Source of the DNA: Halorarum halophilum
Lineage (GTDB): Archaea; Halobacteriota; Halobacteria; Halobacteriales; Haloferacaceae
Assembly (NCBI RefSeq): GCF_013401515.1
Contig: NZ_CP058529.1
Location: 682,001 to 746,000, forward strand
Length of the DNA: 64,000 nt
Direction of reading: 5' to 3'
A model generated the notes under the pieces. The model had not been told where the DNA came from, searched no databases, and worked only from the letters and a program-made list of their open reading frames with translations. Positions within the stretch are counted from its first letter, which is position 1. Each line of letters begins with the position of its first letter. The translations under genes were made by a program, and so were the position numbers. This document shows, one piece after another, positions 16,669-24,587 of this stretch.

Positions 16669-17010
16669 TCAGCCGAACAGCTCGCCCAGGCCCTCGCCCG
16701 AGGACTCGTCCTCGTCGTCGTCGCCGGCTTCCTCGGCTTCCGCTTCCTCGTCCTCGGCCTCGTCCTCGTCGGACTCGGCCTCCTCGGCGCCACCGGCGGC
16801 GCCCGCGGCACCACCGGCACCCGCGGCGGGTGCGGCGGCGGCCGTGTCGATGGCCTCCTCGATGTCGACGTCCTCCAGCGCGGCGACGAGCGCCTTGACG
16901 CGGGATTCCTCGACGTCGACGCCGGCGGCCTCGAGCACCGCCGTGACGTTGTCCTCGTTGATCTCTTCGTCCGTCTCGTTCAGGATGAGTGCAGCGTAAA
17001 CGTATTCCAT
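16669..17010 (-). CDS. rpl12: 50S ribosomal protein P1 (L12 stalk protein)
   Basis: 113 residues. The N-terminal helical dimerisation domain is [20 protein letters not shown] to about residue 60, followed by an Ala/Gly hinge and a Glu/Asp-rich tail ending GEGLGELFG. That terminal motif recruits elongation factors, and L10 ends almost the same way (GEGLGAMFG). The gene is last in the L1-L10-L12 operon, 18 bases after L10. The sequence around its stop codon is copied about 35 bases downstream (16626-16644 against 16661-16679). Confidence 0.97.
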   Translation of the reverse strand: MEYVYAALILNETDEEINEDNVTAVLEAAGVDVEESRVKALVAALEDVDIEEAIDTAAAAPAAGAGGAAGAAGGAEEAESDEDEAEDEEAEAEEAGDDDEDESSGEGLGELFG

Positions 17011-17028
17011 TGTTGTGAATCTCCGTTG

Positions 17029-18066
17029 TTATCCGAACATCGCGCCCAGGCCCTCGCCGGCGTCGCCCTCGTCGTCGTCGTCATCGTCGGGCTCCTCGGC
17101 GTCGGCCTCGGCTTCCGTGTCCTCGTCGTCGGTCTGTTCCTCGTCCTCGGTGGCCGGGGCGCTCGGCGCCTCGACACCCTGGAGCTCCTCGGGGAGCGCC
17201 TCCTCGTCGTCGATGGTCGCGGCGAGCGCGCGCAGCTGCGCGTCGGCGCGGGCGACGAGGTCCGGCATGAGCTCCTCGTCCTCGATGGCCGCGTAGAGCC
17301 CGACCGCCTTCGCCTCGCCGGCGGCCTTGCCGAGCAGCGTGCCGGCCGTGCGCGCGGTCGGGTACGCCGCGTTGACGGAGAGGTTCCGTGCGGCGGCGGC
17401 GGCGGACTGGACGTCCGCGCGGTACTCGTCCACGTCGATGGCCAGCTCGTCCGGCTCGAACAGCACGCCCTCGGAGTAGACGGCCTTCAGGTCGAGCCCG
17501 ACCTCCTTCGGCTCGATGCCGAGTTCGGAGAGGACGTTCGCGAGCGTGTCGTCGACGACCTCGCCCGCCTCGAGCACGGTCGAGTCGGAGAGCACCTGGA
17601 TGGAGCCCTCCTGGATGCGCGCGTCCGCGCCGACCTGCTGGAGTTCCCCGACGAACGGGCCGGGGTCGACGCCGGTGTCACCCTCGGGGATGACGACGTC
17701 GTTGGGGGCGACCTCGCCCGCGTTGATCGGGGCGGGCGTCTTCGACGCTTCGAGCTGCTTGAACAGCCCGAACGGGTTGTCGTTCGTCCCGATGAGCCCG
17801 ACCTCGCCGCCGACGTACTCCACGAGCTCCTCGAGGCCGTCGTCGACCTCCTCGAGCGCGCGGTTCGTCAGCGTGTTCCGGCTCATCCGGAGCTCGGCCT
17901 CCCCGTGGAGGTCGCGGCGCATCGCCTGCAGCTGCCGGCTCGGGATGCCGGTCACGCCGACGACGCCGACCGAGGCGTAGGACTCGAGGAACTCCGTGAG
18001 CTCCTCAACCTCCTCGCGCTTCCACTGGGGGATCGTCTCCGTTCGACGGGCTTCGCTCGAACTCAT
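17029..18066 (-). CDS. rplP0: 50S ribosomal protein P0 (L10)
   Basis: 345 residues. The N-terminal rRNA-binding domain runs from about 10 to 110 ([34 protein letters not shown]), an insertion domain follows ([20 protein letters not shown]), and C-terminal helices bind L12 dimers. The tail is acidic and ends GEGLGAMFG as in L12. It anchors the stalk that activates translation GTPases. The start codon shares one base with the L1 stop, and it lies second in the operon. Confidence 0.97.
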   Translation of the reverse strand: MSSSEARRTETIPQWKREEVEELTEFLESYASVGVVGVTGIPSRQLQAMRRDLHGEAELRMSRNTLTNRALEEVDDGLEELVEYVGGEVGLIGTNDNPFGLFKQLEASKTPAPINAGEVAPNDVVIPEGDTGVDPGPFVGELQQVGADARIQEGSIQVLSDSTVLEAGEVVDDTLANVLSELGIEPKEVGLDLKAVYSEGVLFEPDELAIDVDEYRADVQSAAAAARNLSVNAAYPTARTAGTLLGKAAGEAKAVGLYAAIEDEELMPDLVARADAQLRALAATIDDEEALPEELQGVEAPSAPATEDEEQTDDEDTEAEADAEEPDDDDDDEGDAGEGLGAMFG

Positions 18067-18704
18067 CAGACGGGCACCTCCACGGACGGCCCCATCGTCG
18101 TCTTGACGTAGATGCCGTCGAGGTTGAGCGGCCCCTTCTCGAGGTCCGCCTCCAGTCGACGGATGATGACGTCGATGTTGCTCGAGATGTCCTCGGCGGA
18201 CATGTCCTGCGCGCCGACGCGGGTGTGGAACGTGCGCCGGTCGCGCGAGCGGAGCTGGACGGTGTTCTTCATGCGGTTGACGGTCTCGACGACGTCGTCG
18301 TCGGGCTGGAGCGGCGTCGGCATCTTGCCGCGCGGCCCCAGGATGCGTCCGAGGTTGGACGCGACGTCCTGCATCATGCTGGCCTCTGCGATGAAGAAGT
18401 CCGTTTCATCGGCGAGGTCCTTGGCCTCGTTCTCCTCGCCTGCGAGGTCCTGCAGGTCGCTGCCCGACAGTACGTCGTCGGCGACGTCTTCTGCGCGGAG
18501 GGCGGTCTCGCCCTCCGCGATGACGACGATCTGGGTGTCCTGCCCGGTACCGCTGGGTAGGACGACCTCGTCGTCGACTCGATTCGACGGGTCGTTGAGG
18601 TCCAAGTCGCGGAGATTGATCGCGAGGTCCACCGTCTCGCGGAAGTTGCGAGGCGGGGCGTCCTCCAGCGCTTGGGTTACTGCTTCCTCTATTGAATCTG
18701 CCAT
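18066..18704 (-). CDS. rpl1: 50S ribosomal protein L1
   Basis: 212 residues. It starts [20 protein letters not shown], contains the L1 signature around [20 protein letters not shown] and ends [16 protein letters not shown]. It binds helices 76-78 of 23S rRNA at the exit-site stalk and, in archaea, commonly represses its own mRNA. First gene of the L1-L10-L12 operon. A leader of about 66 bases carries a hairpin (18746-18769) that may be the autoregulatory site. Confidence 0.97.
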   Translation of the reverse strand: MADSIEEAVTQALEDAPPRNFRETVDLAINLRDLDLNDPSNRVDDEVVLPSGTGQDTQIVVIAEGETALRAEDVADDVLSGSDLQDLAGEENEAKDLADETDFFIAEASMMQDVASNLGRILGPRGKMPTPLQPDDDVVETVNRMKNTVQLRSRDRRTFHTRVGAQDMSAEDISSNIDVIIRRLEADLEKGPLNLDGIYVKTTMGPSVEVPV

Positions 18705-18745
18705 CTTTCACCTCCGTAGTACGCAGGAATGCTCCTACGGGTCAG

Positions 18746-18769
18746 TGAAACAGGCGTAAACCTGTCTCA
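18746..18769 (-). promoter_or_regulatory. Leader hairpin of the L1-L10-L12 mRNA, candidate L1 autoregulatory site
   Basis: On the minus strand the leader forms a stem with ACAGG pairing CCTGT around a 6-base loop, extended to nine positions with one mismatch, and preceded by GAT. Haloarchaeal and methanogen L1 mRNAs carry leaders that mimic the 23S rRNA L1 site. The position, just inside the predicted transcript 5' end, fits. Binding by L1 is inferred. Confidence 0.5.
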
Positions 18770-18792
18770 TCGGAACGGACGGCCATGCGCAA

Positions 18793-18798
18793 CTTAAG
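18793..18798 (-). promoter_or_regulatory. TATA-like box of the L1-L10-L12 operon
   Basis: The sequence cttaag lies about 91 bases before ATG 18704, which predicts a transcript start near 18770 and a leader of about 66 bases. That agrees with the long leader known for this operon in Halobacterium. Confidence 0.4.
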
Positions 18799-18829
18799 GC
18801 CTCCGAAGCGTCGGGGGCGAGCGACCGGG

Positions 18830-19600
18830 TCACACGGGGGAGACGGGGTCCAGTCCGCGCTCGTCGACGAACGCGCGGAGCGACTCCGTCCGTCCGGCGA
18901 ACTCCTCCGGCCGGTGCGTATCGGTCCCGACCGTGAACCGGACCCCACGTTCGACGAGCGCGTCGAACAGGTCGTCGCTCGGGTGGAAGTCCGGCTTCCC
19001 GTCGCGCTTCGCCCGTTTCGCGTTCACCTCCGGGACCGTCCGCGACTCCGCGAGGGCGTCCACGAGCCGTTCGACGTGCTCGTCGGACCGCAACCCGGCG
19101 AGCTGCGGGTGCGCCTCCACGAGGTCGACGTGGGCGGCCACGTCGAACAGTTCCGACTCCACCAGCCGAATGACCGCGTCGTAGTAGTCCGCGACGAACG
19201 CCGCCGGCTCGGGGGCGTCCGGCGACGAGAAGTCCTCGCTGGCGAACGCGACGTGATCCCCGACGTAGTGGACACTCCCAAGCGCGTAGTCGAACTCCCC
19301 CTCCGCGAGGAACGACCGGATGTCGTCCTCCAGCCCCGGTTCGTAGTCCACCTCGACCGCGTCGTAGATGGCGATGTCGTACTCCTCGCGTAGCTGCTCG
19401 AGCGCCGCGCGGCGGCGTTCGTAGGTCAGGTCGAAGTGCCGAGCGAACCGATCACGCTGTCGACGCCACCCCGGGTCGGTCGTCAAGGAACAGTGGTCGG
19501 CGAAGCCGACCCCCTCGAGTCCAGCCTCGACTGCCGCCTCCAGCATGGGCCGGAACGCCGACCCATCGGAGTACGTGGAGTGGGCGTGGAAATCGTGCAC
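18830..19600 (-). CDS. PHP-domain phosphoesterase, histidinol-phosphatase-like
   Basis: 256 residues from GTG 19598-19600; an earlier GTG 12 codons upstream is possible but the added residues (VFFVLLTQPPD) are not acidic. PHP metal motifs are clear: HDFHAHSTYSDGS (His2, His5, His7), GFADHCSLT, the conserved Glu in YDAVEVDYEPG, GSVHYV, HVDLVEAH, and a terminal GTDTHRPEE. This resembles HisK-type histidinol-phosphate phosphatases. No his genes are nearby, so another sugar phosphate or nucleotide substrate is equally possible. Divergent from the kinase gene, with 110 bases between. Confidence 0.8.
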   Translation of the reverse strand: MHDFHAHSTYSDGSAFRPMLEAAVEAGLEGVGFADHCSLTTDPGWRRQRDRFARHFDLTYERRRAALEQLREEYDIAIYDAVEVDYEPGLEDDIRSFLAEGEFDYALGSVHYVGDHVAFASEDFSSPDAPEPAAFVADYYDAVIRLVESELFDVAAHVDLVEAHPQLAGLRSDEHVERLVDALAESRTVPEVNAKRAKRDGKPDFHPSDDLFDALVERGVRFTVGTDTHRPEEFAGRTESLRAFVDERGLDPVSPV

Positions 19601-19710
19601 GTCCGGAGGTTGCGTCAGCAGGACGAAAAACACCGCGGTCGACCGTGAGGGTTCCCGTTCGCCCCGACCTGCGACCGAAACGACTTGTCCGCCCGGGCCG
19701 ACGCGGGCCC

Positions 19711-20571
19711 ATGGATTCGGCGTCGGTCGGACGGGCGGTCGCACGCGCGCTCGATGGAACCGTGAGGGCGGTCGAGGAACTCGACGGCGGGATGGTCGGC
19801 GGCGTCCGTCAGGTGGCTCTCGCCGACGGTCGGACGGTCGTCGCCAAGACCGGGGAGACGCCGCTGACGGTCGAGGCCCGGATGCTCCGTCACCTCGGGG
19901 AGCGCGGGCTTCCGGTCCCCTCGGTGCTGTACGCCTCCGACGCGCTCCTCGTTCTCGAGTTCGTCGCCGGCGACGGGGCCCACGACGGCCCCCTCGACGC
20001 GGGAGTCCAGCGCGACGTCGCCCGCCACCTGGCCGCGCTCCACGACCGTTCGGCCGACCGGTACGGCTTCCCGTTCGACACGCTCTCGGGGGCGTACCAC
20101 CAGCCGAACCCGTGGACGGACTCGTGGGTCGAGTTCTTCCGCGAACACCGACTCGACCACGTCGCGCGCGCGGCCCGCGACGAGGGGAGCCTCCCCGACG
20201 AACTGTATCGGCGCGTAAGCTCGCTCTGTGCGGACCTCGATGATCTCCTCCCCCACGATCCCGGAGCGTCATTGCTCCACGGCGACGTGTGGGCGAACAA
20301 CCTCGTCGTGGACGACGGCGCGGTCGCGGCGTTCCTCGACCCGGCGTGCAGCTACGGACACGCCGAGGTAGGACTCGCTTACTGCGAGTTCGTCGGTTTC
20401 GACGGGCCGTTCTTCGACGCGTACGAGCGGGTCCGGGGGATCGATGACGGGTTCCGGGACGTTCGGGTCGACGTGTACGCGCTCTACCCGGCGCTGGAGC
20501 ACGTCCGGTACTTCGGGGCCGACGAGTACGGTGCGGAGGTGGACGGGAGACTCGCGGCGCTCGGGTACTGA
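19711..20571 (+). CDS. Fructosamine kinase family / aminoglycoside phosphotransferase-like kinase
   Basis: 286 residues from ATG 19711. Protein-kinase-like fold: the ATP lysine is in RTVVAKTGETP, the hinge lies around VLEFVAGDG, the catalytic loop is LLHGDVWANNLVVDD and the metal Asp is in FLDPACSYGHAEVGLAY. HGDVWxxN and DPAxxYGHxExxLA are typical of fructosamine-3-kinase homologues, which phosphorylate glycated proteins or sugars for repair. Its substrate here is unknown. Close to but not in the operon of neighbouring translation genes. Confidence 0.85.
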   Translation: MDSASVGRAVARALDGTVRAVEELDGGMVGGVRQVALADGRTVVAKTGETPLTVEARMLRHLGERGLPVPSVLYASDALLVLEFVAGDGAHDGPLDAGVQRDVARHLAALHDRSADRYGFPFDTLSGAYHQPNPWTDSWVEFFREHRLDHVARAARDEGSLPDELYRRVSSLCADLDDLLPHDPGASLLHGDVWANNLVVDDGAVAAFLDPACSYGHAEVGLAYCEFVGFDGPFFDAYERVRGIDDGFRDVRVDVYALYPALEHVRYFGADEYGAEVDGRLAALGY

Positions 20572-20600
20572 GGGGTCGAACCTGAAAGAGGGAGGGTCGC

Positions 20601-21098
20601 TTACGCGGCGGCTTCTTCGGCGTCCTCGGCCAGCACGTCGTCGTACTCGCCGGAATCGACGCGCTCCTTGAAGGTGCGCGCGTCCTCGCCCTCGATGGTG
20701 ACGCCGAGGGTGACGCAGGTGCCCGCGACCTCCTTGGCCGCGTTCTTCACGTCGTAGGAGAGCAGGTCGGACTGCTTCTGCTGGGCGATCTTCTTCAGCT
20801 GTTCGACCGAGATGTCAGCGACGAAGTTCTCGTGGGGCTCGCCCGAGCCGGTCTCGAAGCCGGCCTCGTCCTTGACGAGCGCCGACGTCGGCGGGACGCC
20901 GACCTCGATGCTGAACGAGCCGTCGTCGTCGTACTCGACAGTGACGGGCACTTCCATGCCGTCGAACGCGGCGGTCTGGTCGTTGATGTCCTGAACGACC
21001 GCCTGCACGTCCACCGGGGTCGGGCCAAGCTCCGGCCCGAGCGGCGGGCCGGGGGTGGCCTGGCCACCGGGGACGAGCACTTCGATGGTTCCAGCCAT
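20601..21098 (-). CDS. rpl11: 50S ribosomal protein L11
   Basis: 165 residues from ATG 21096-21098. The N-terminal domain starts MAGTIEVLVPGGQATPGPPL and has LGPTPVDVQAVVQDIN. The C-terminal rRNA-binding domain has KSDLLSYD-like QKQSDLLSYDVKNAAKEVAG and GTCVTLGVTIEG. It binds the GTPase-associated centre of 23S rRNA with L10. It is transcribed alone, leaderless, from a promoter closely resembling that of the EF-1beta operon. Confidence 0.97.
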   Translation of the reverse strand: MAGTIEVLVPGGQATPGPPLGPELGPTPVDVQAVVQDINDQTAAFDGMEVPVTVEYDDDGSFSIEVGVPPTSALVKDEAGFETGSGEPHENFVADISVEQLKKIAQQKQSDLLSYDVKNAAKEVAGTCVTLGVTIEGEDARTFKERVDSGEYDDVLAEDAEEAAA

Positions 21099-21113
21099 GT
21101 CCCGAGAAACCCC

Positions 21114-21138
21114 CGCGCGGCGTTTAAGGGTTGTCTTT
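21114..21138 (-). promoter_or_regulatory. Promoter of L11, block shared with the zinc-finger/EF-1beta operon
   Basis: On the minus strand AAAGACAACC, one base, TTAAA, one base, GCCGCGCG. The TTAAA centre is about 27 bases before ATG 21098, so the transcript is leaderless. It matches 15271-15295 at 23 of 25 positions; only the bases on each side of TTAAA differ. Confidence 0.6.
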
Positions 21139-21215
21139 GTCGACGACGCTCGCGTGTGAACCATTGGCGTGTTGTTCGGGTCCGGGGGAGCCTCCGCACA
21201 GCGGAATCCCCTCAC

Positions 21216-21222
21216 GCTTATG
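21216..21222 (+). promoter_or_regulatory. TATA-like box of the aldo/keto reductase gene
   Basis: The sequence gcttatg is centred about 28 bases before ATG 21247, which fits leaderless transcription and supports this start over upstream codons. Confidence 0.4.
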
Positions 21223-21246
21223 CGGGTCCTGGCAAGATTTACGCCC

Positions 21247-22224
21247 ATGACCGAGATGCGGTACACCACCCTCGGGCGGACCGGGCTGGACGTCTCCCGA
21301 CTCTGTCTCGGCTGCATGAACTTCGGATCCGAGCAGCCGTGGATGATGAACGACCGCGACGCCAGCGTCGACCTTGTCCACGAGGCGCTCGACGCGGGCA
21401 TCAACTTCCTCGACACGGCGAACGTCTACTCGACCGGCGAGAGCGAGGAGATCGTCGGCGAGGCGGTCGCCTCGGCGAACCGGGACGACCTCGTTCTCGC
21501 GACGAAGGTGTACGGCGACATGCGCGAGGCACCGAACGGCGGCGGACTCTCCCGGAAGCACATCATCGACCAGTGCGAGGCCAGCCTCGACCGCCTCGGC
21601 GTCGACTACGTCGACCTCTACCAGCTCCACCGGTGGGACGAGAACACCCCCATCGAGGAGACGCTCGCCGCGCTGAGCTACCTGGTCGAATCGGGACGTG
21701 TCAGGTACATCGGCGCCTCGACAATGTCCGCTTACCGCCTCACGAAGGCGCTGTACACGAGCGACGTGGAGGATTGTAGTCGGTTCGTCTGCATACAGCC
21801 GGAGTACTCCGCGGTCGCCCGCCACGAGGAGGAGAACATGCTCCACGTCGCCGAGGGCGAGGGGCTCGGGGTCATCCCGTGGTCCCCGCTTGCGGGCGGG
21901 TTCCTCACCGGGAAGTACGAGCGGGAGGCCGACCCGGCCGACGGGACGCGCGGCGCCGCCTCGGAGTCAGTCCGGTCCTACTTCACCGACGAGAACTGGG
22001 CCGTCCTCGACGCGATCCGTACCGTGGCAGACGAGGAGGACGCCACGCCGGCGCAGGTCGCGCTCGCCTGGCTCCTCCATCAGGAGACCGTTACCGCGCC
22101 CATCATCGGGCCGAAGACGAGCGAGCAACTCGACGACGACCTGGGCGCGCTCGACGTGTCACTCACCGAGGAACAGGTCCTTCGTATCGCCGCACCGAAA
22201 CAGCCCCGATATCCGGAATCATAA
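21247..22224 (+). CDS. Aldo/keto reductase
   Basis: 325 residues from ATG 21247. NAD(P)-linked reductase of carbonyls or sugars with a TIM barrel. The catalytic tetrad is seen: Asp in NFLDTANVYS, Tyr in the same segment, Lys in LATKVYGDM and His in YQLHRWDEN. C-terminal cofactor motifs are VIPWSPLAGGFLTGKY and PIIGPKTSEQLDDDLGAL, close to the YajO/Tas type. It starts a run of four sugar-type oxidoreductase and isomerase genes in the same direction, 50 bases before the next, which has its own promoter. Confidence 0.92.
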   Translation: MTEMRYTTLGRTGLDVSRLCLGCMNFGSEQPWMMNDRDASVDLVHEALDAGINFLDTANVYSTGESEEIVGEAVASANRDDLVLATKVYGDMREAPNGGGLSRKHIIDQCEASLDRLGVDYVDLYQLHRWDENTPIEETLAALSYLVESGRVRYIGASTMSAYRLTKALYTSDVEDCSRFVCIQPEYSAVARHEEENMLHVAEGEGLGVIPWSPLAGGFLTGKYEREADPADGTRGAASESVRSYFTDENWAVLDAIRTVADEEDATPAQVALAWLLHQETVTAPIIGPKTSEQLDDDLGALDVSLTEEQVLRIAAPKQPRYPES

Positions 22225-22242
22225 GCGATATTCATCCGGCGG

Positions 22243-22250
22243 GTTTAAGC
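22243..22250 (+). promoter_or_regulatory. TATA-like box of the first Gfo/Idh/MocA gene
   Basis: The sequence gtttaagc is centred about 28 bases before ATG 22275, indicating leaderless transcription. Confidence 0.5.
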
Positions 22251-22274
22251 GAACCGAGCCGGTAGGACGCTCTT

Positions 22275-23390
22275 ATGAGAGATAGCTCGAACGTCAGAGT
22301 CGGGATTATCGGGCTCGGCGGAATAGGAAACCATCACGCCGAGCGGCTGAGCCGCCAGGGCGCGACGCTGGTCGGCGGGATGGACGTCAGCGCCGAGGCC
22401 CGACGACGATTCACGGACGCGTATCAGGTGGAGACGTTCGAGGACGAGACGGAACTGTACGACCAGGTGGACGCGGTCCTCGTCACGACCCCGAATCGAT
22501 TCCACGAGGAGTACGCGGTCTCCGCGCTCGAAGCCGGCCTCGACGTCCTGCTGGAGAAGCCCCTCGCCCACACGCTCGAGTCGGCCGAGGCCATTGCGGC
22601 GGCCGCCGAGAGCGCGCCCGGCTTCTGCATGGTCGGGTTCAACAACCGCTTCGCCTCCGCCGCCCAGGTCCTCACCCACTACCGGGACGAAGGTCGCTTC
22701 GGGGAGATCCGCCACGTCGAGGCCAACTTCGTCCGCCGCCGCGGCATCCCCGGACGCGGCTCCTGGTTCACCACGAAGGGCATCTCGGGCGGCGGCGCCC
22801 TCATCGACATCGGCGTCCACGCGATCGACCTCGCGATGTACTTCATGGACTTCCCGGAGGTCTCCGAGGTGAGCGGCGTCACGCGATCGGAGTTCGGCAA
22901 CCGCGACGACTACGCCTTCGTGGACATGTGGGGCGAGGACACCGGTCCCGAGGGGTTCGACGTCGACGACTCCGTCTCAGCGTTCGTGCGGGGCACGGAG
23001 GGGCAGAGCTTCAGCCTCGAGGCGGCGTGGGCGACGAACCGCCCGCCGAACAACGACTTCTACGTCCGCGGGACGAAGGGCGGCGCGCACCTCGACCGCA
23101 GCACCGGCGAACTCACCATCTACGAGTCGGGCACCGGCGGCAGCAACCACCTGACGAACACGACGGTCTCCACCAGCGAAGTGGATACGCACGAGGTCGA
23201 ACAGGCCGCGTTCCTCGAAGCCGTCGCGTCCGGCGAGGCACCCGAGCAGAACACTGTCCAGGAGGGGCTCGCCGTCCAGCGGATCATCGACGCCATCTAC
23301 CAGTCGAGCGACACTGGGAAGGCGGTCCAGTTCCTCTCGGAGGAATCCCTCTCCCACTCCGAAGCAGCCGAAGCCGCACAACTCGACTGA
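22275..23390 (+). CDS. Gfo/Idh/MocA family oxidoreductase 1
   Basis: 371 residues. N-terminal Rossmann domain with VGIIGLGGIGNHHAERLSRQ for NAD(P) and LLEKPLAHTL, where the EKP lysine is catalytic. C-terminal alpha/beta domain with GGGALIDIGVHAIDLAMYFM holding the Asp and His of the active site. Members oxidise sugars, inositols or their lactone-forming alcohols. It forms a cluster with an aldo/keto reductase, a TIM-barrel isomerase and a second Gfo/Idh/MocA enzyme, suggesting stepwise oxidation of a sugar or cyclitol. Substrate not determinable. Confidence 0.92.
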   Translation: MRDSSNVRVGIIGLGGIGNHHAERLSRQGATLVGGMDVSAEARRRFTDAYQVETFEDETELYDQVDAVLVTTPNRFHEEYAVSALEAGLDVLLEKPLAHTLESAEAIAAAAESAPGFCMVGFNNRFASAAQVLTHYRDEGRFGEIRHVEANFVRRRGIPGRGSWFTTKGISGGGALIDIGVHAIDLAMYFMDFPEVSEVSGVTRSEFGNRDDYAFVDMWGEDTGPEGFDVDDSVSAFVRGTEGQSFSLEAAWATNRPPNNDFYVRGTKGGAHLDRSTGELTIYESGTGGSNHLTNTTVSTSEVDTHEVEQAAFLEAVASGEAPEQNTVQEGLAVQRIIDAIYQSSDTGKAVQFLSEESLSHSEAAEAAQLD

Positions 23391-23582
23391 ACCTGCCGGA
23401 CTAATCGGCTCGACCTATCGAGACCCACGCAGGACTGCTCGCGAACCGTACCACCTTCCACCCAGAGACGTCCTCGACGCTCCGTTCGCGACCCTCCCTC
23501 TTTCACTCACCTCCTGTCGGGCGACCCCGAACCCAGGTTCGTTCAGCGATTCGACCGGTTCCCGTCCCGCGATGCCCCCGGG

Positions 23583-23589
23583 CTTTATT
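23583..23589 (+). promoter_or_regulatory. TATA-like box of the TIM-barrel isomerase/Gfo operon
   Basis: The sequence ctttatt is centred about 28 bases before ATG 23614; the transcript should be leaderless. A palindrome follows immediately at 23592-23606. Confidence 0.5.
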
Positions 23590-23591
23590 CG

Positions 23592-23606
23592 GGTTGTAGT
23601 ACAACC
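23592..23606 (+). promoter_or_regulatory. 15-base perfect palindrome, candidate operator
   Basis: GGTTGTA, a central G, then TACAACC: two 7-base arms in perfect inversion. It lies between the TATA-like box and ATG 23614, about -22 to -8 relative to the expected start, where bound protein would block polymerase. This is a typical archaeal repressor position. The regulator is not identified; no regulator gene is adjacent. Confidence 0.55.
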
Positions 23607-23613
23607 TTATCCC

Positions 23614-24582
23614 ATGGACGTGGGAGTGTTAACCGTCCCCCTCGGAGACCAGTCGAGACCGGACGCGTTCGAGTACCTCTCGGACATCGGCGTCGGCGCC
23701 GTCGAACTCGGCGTCGGCGGCCACCCCGGGGAGGGACACACTGATCGCGAAACGTTGCTCGAATCAGCCGACGCGCGCGAGTCGCTCCGCAACGACCTCG
23801 CGGAACACGACCTCCGCGTGAGCGCGCTCGCCACGCACAACAACCCGCTCCACCCCGACGAGGAGCGGGCCGACGAGGCGGACCGAGAAATCCGGGACGC
23901 GATCGAACTGGCCGGCGAACTCGACGTCGACGCCGTCACCTGCTTCTCGGGGCTCCCGGCGGGCGGCCCGAACGACGAGGTCCCCAACTGGATCACGGCC
24001 CCGTGGCCCGTCGAACACAAGGACGCCCACGAGTACCAGTGGGAGGTCGCCGAGGACTACTGGTCGGACGTCGCCGAGCACGCGGACGATCACGGCGTCG
24101 ACGTCGCCATCGAGATGCACCCGAACATGCTCGTCTACGAGCCCCACGGGATGTTGCGCCTCCGCGAGGCGACGGACGACCGCATCGGCGCGAACTTCGA
24201 CCCCTCGCACCTCTACTGGCAGGGCATCGACGTCACCACCGCCATCCGCCTGCTCGGCGAACGCGACGCCATCCACCACGTCCACGCCAAGGACACGAAG
24301 GTGTACGAGGAGAACGCCCGCGAGAAGGGCGTGCTCGACACGACGGACTACACCGACGAGCCGAACCGCTCGTGGCTGTTCCGGTCGGTCGGCTACGGCC
24401 ACGGCGAGGACCACTGGAAGGACATCGTCTCGACTCTGCGGATGGTCGGCTACGACGGTGCCCTCTCCATCGAACACGAGGACTCGCTCACCTCCTCTCG
24501 CGAGGGGCTGGAGAAGGCGGTCGACCTGCTCCAGCGGGCCGTGTTCGAGACGACCCCCGGCGACGCCTACTGGGCGGAGTGA
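23614..24582 (+). CDS. Sugar phosphate isomerase/epimerase (xylose isomerase-like TIM barrel)
   Basis: 322 residues from ATG 23614. AP-endonuclease-2/IolE-type barrel. Metal ligands are visible in order: Glu in VAIEMHPNML, Asp and His in GANFDPSHLYW, His in HHVHAKDTKVY and Glu in LSIEHEDSL. Members include tagatose epimerase, inosose dehydratase (IolE) and hydroxypyruvate isomerase. It precedes a Gfo/Idh/MocA gene by five bases and is part of the same transcript, so a role in inositol-like or keto-sugar turnover is plausible but inferred. Confidence 0.9.
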   Translation: MDVGVLTVPLGDQSRPDAFEYLSDIGVGAVELGVGGHPGEGHTDRETLLESADARESLRNDLAEHDLRVSALATHNNPLHPDEERADEADREIRDAIELAGELDVDAVTCFSGLPAGGPNDEVPNWITAPWPVEHKDAHEYQWEVAEDYWSDVAEHADDHGVDVAIEMHPNMLVYEPHGMLRLREATDDRIGANFDPSHLYWQGIDVTTAIRLLGERDAIHHVHAKDTKVYEENAREKGVLDTTDYTDEPNRSWLFRSVGYGHGEDHWKDIVSTLRMVGYDGALSIEHEDSLTSSREGLEKAVDLLQRAVFETTPGDAYWAE

Positions 24583-24587
24583 CCGAC

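Noticed and set aside
16680..17160. Acidic GAC/GAG-rich runs in L10 and L12 as a repeat array
   Set aside because: They encode the acidic hinges of stalk proteins; no CRISPR-type spacing or other repeats exist in the window.
23599..23613. ACAACC beside TTATCC as another GACAACC-type promoter
   Set aside because: It lies only 10 bases before ATG 23614, too close for a TATA box, and belongs to the palindrome; the real box is at 23583-23589.
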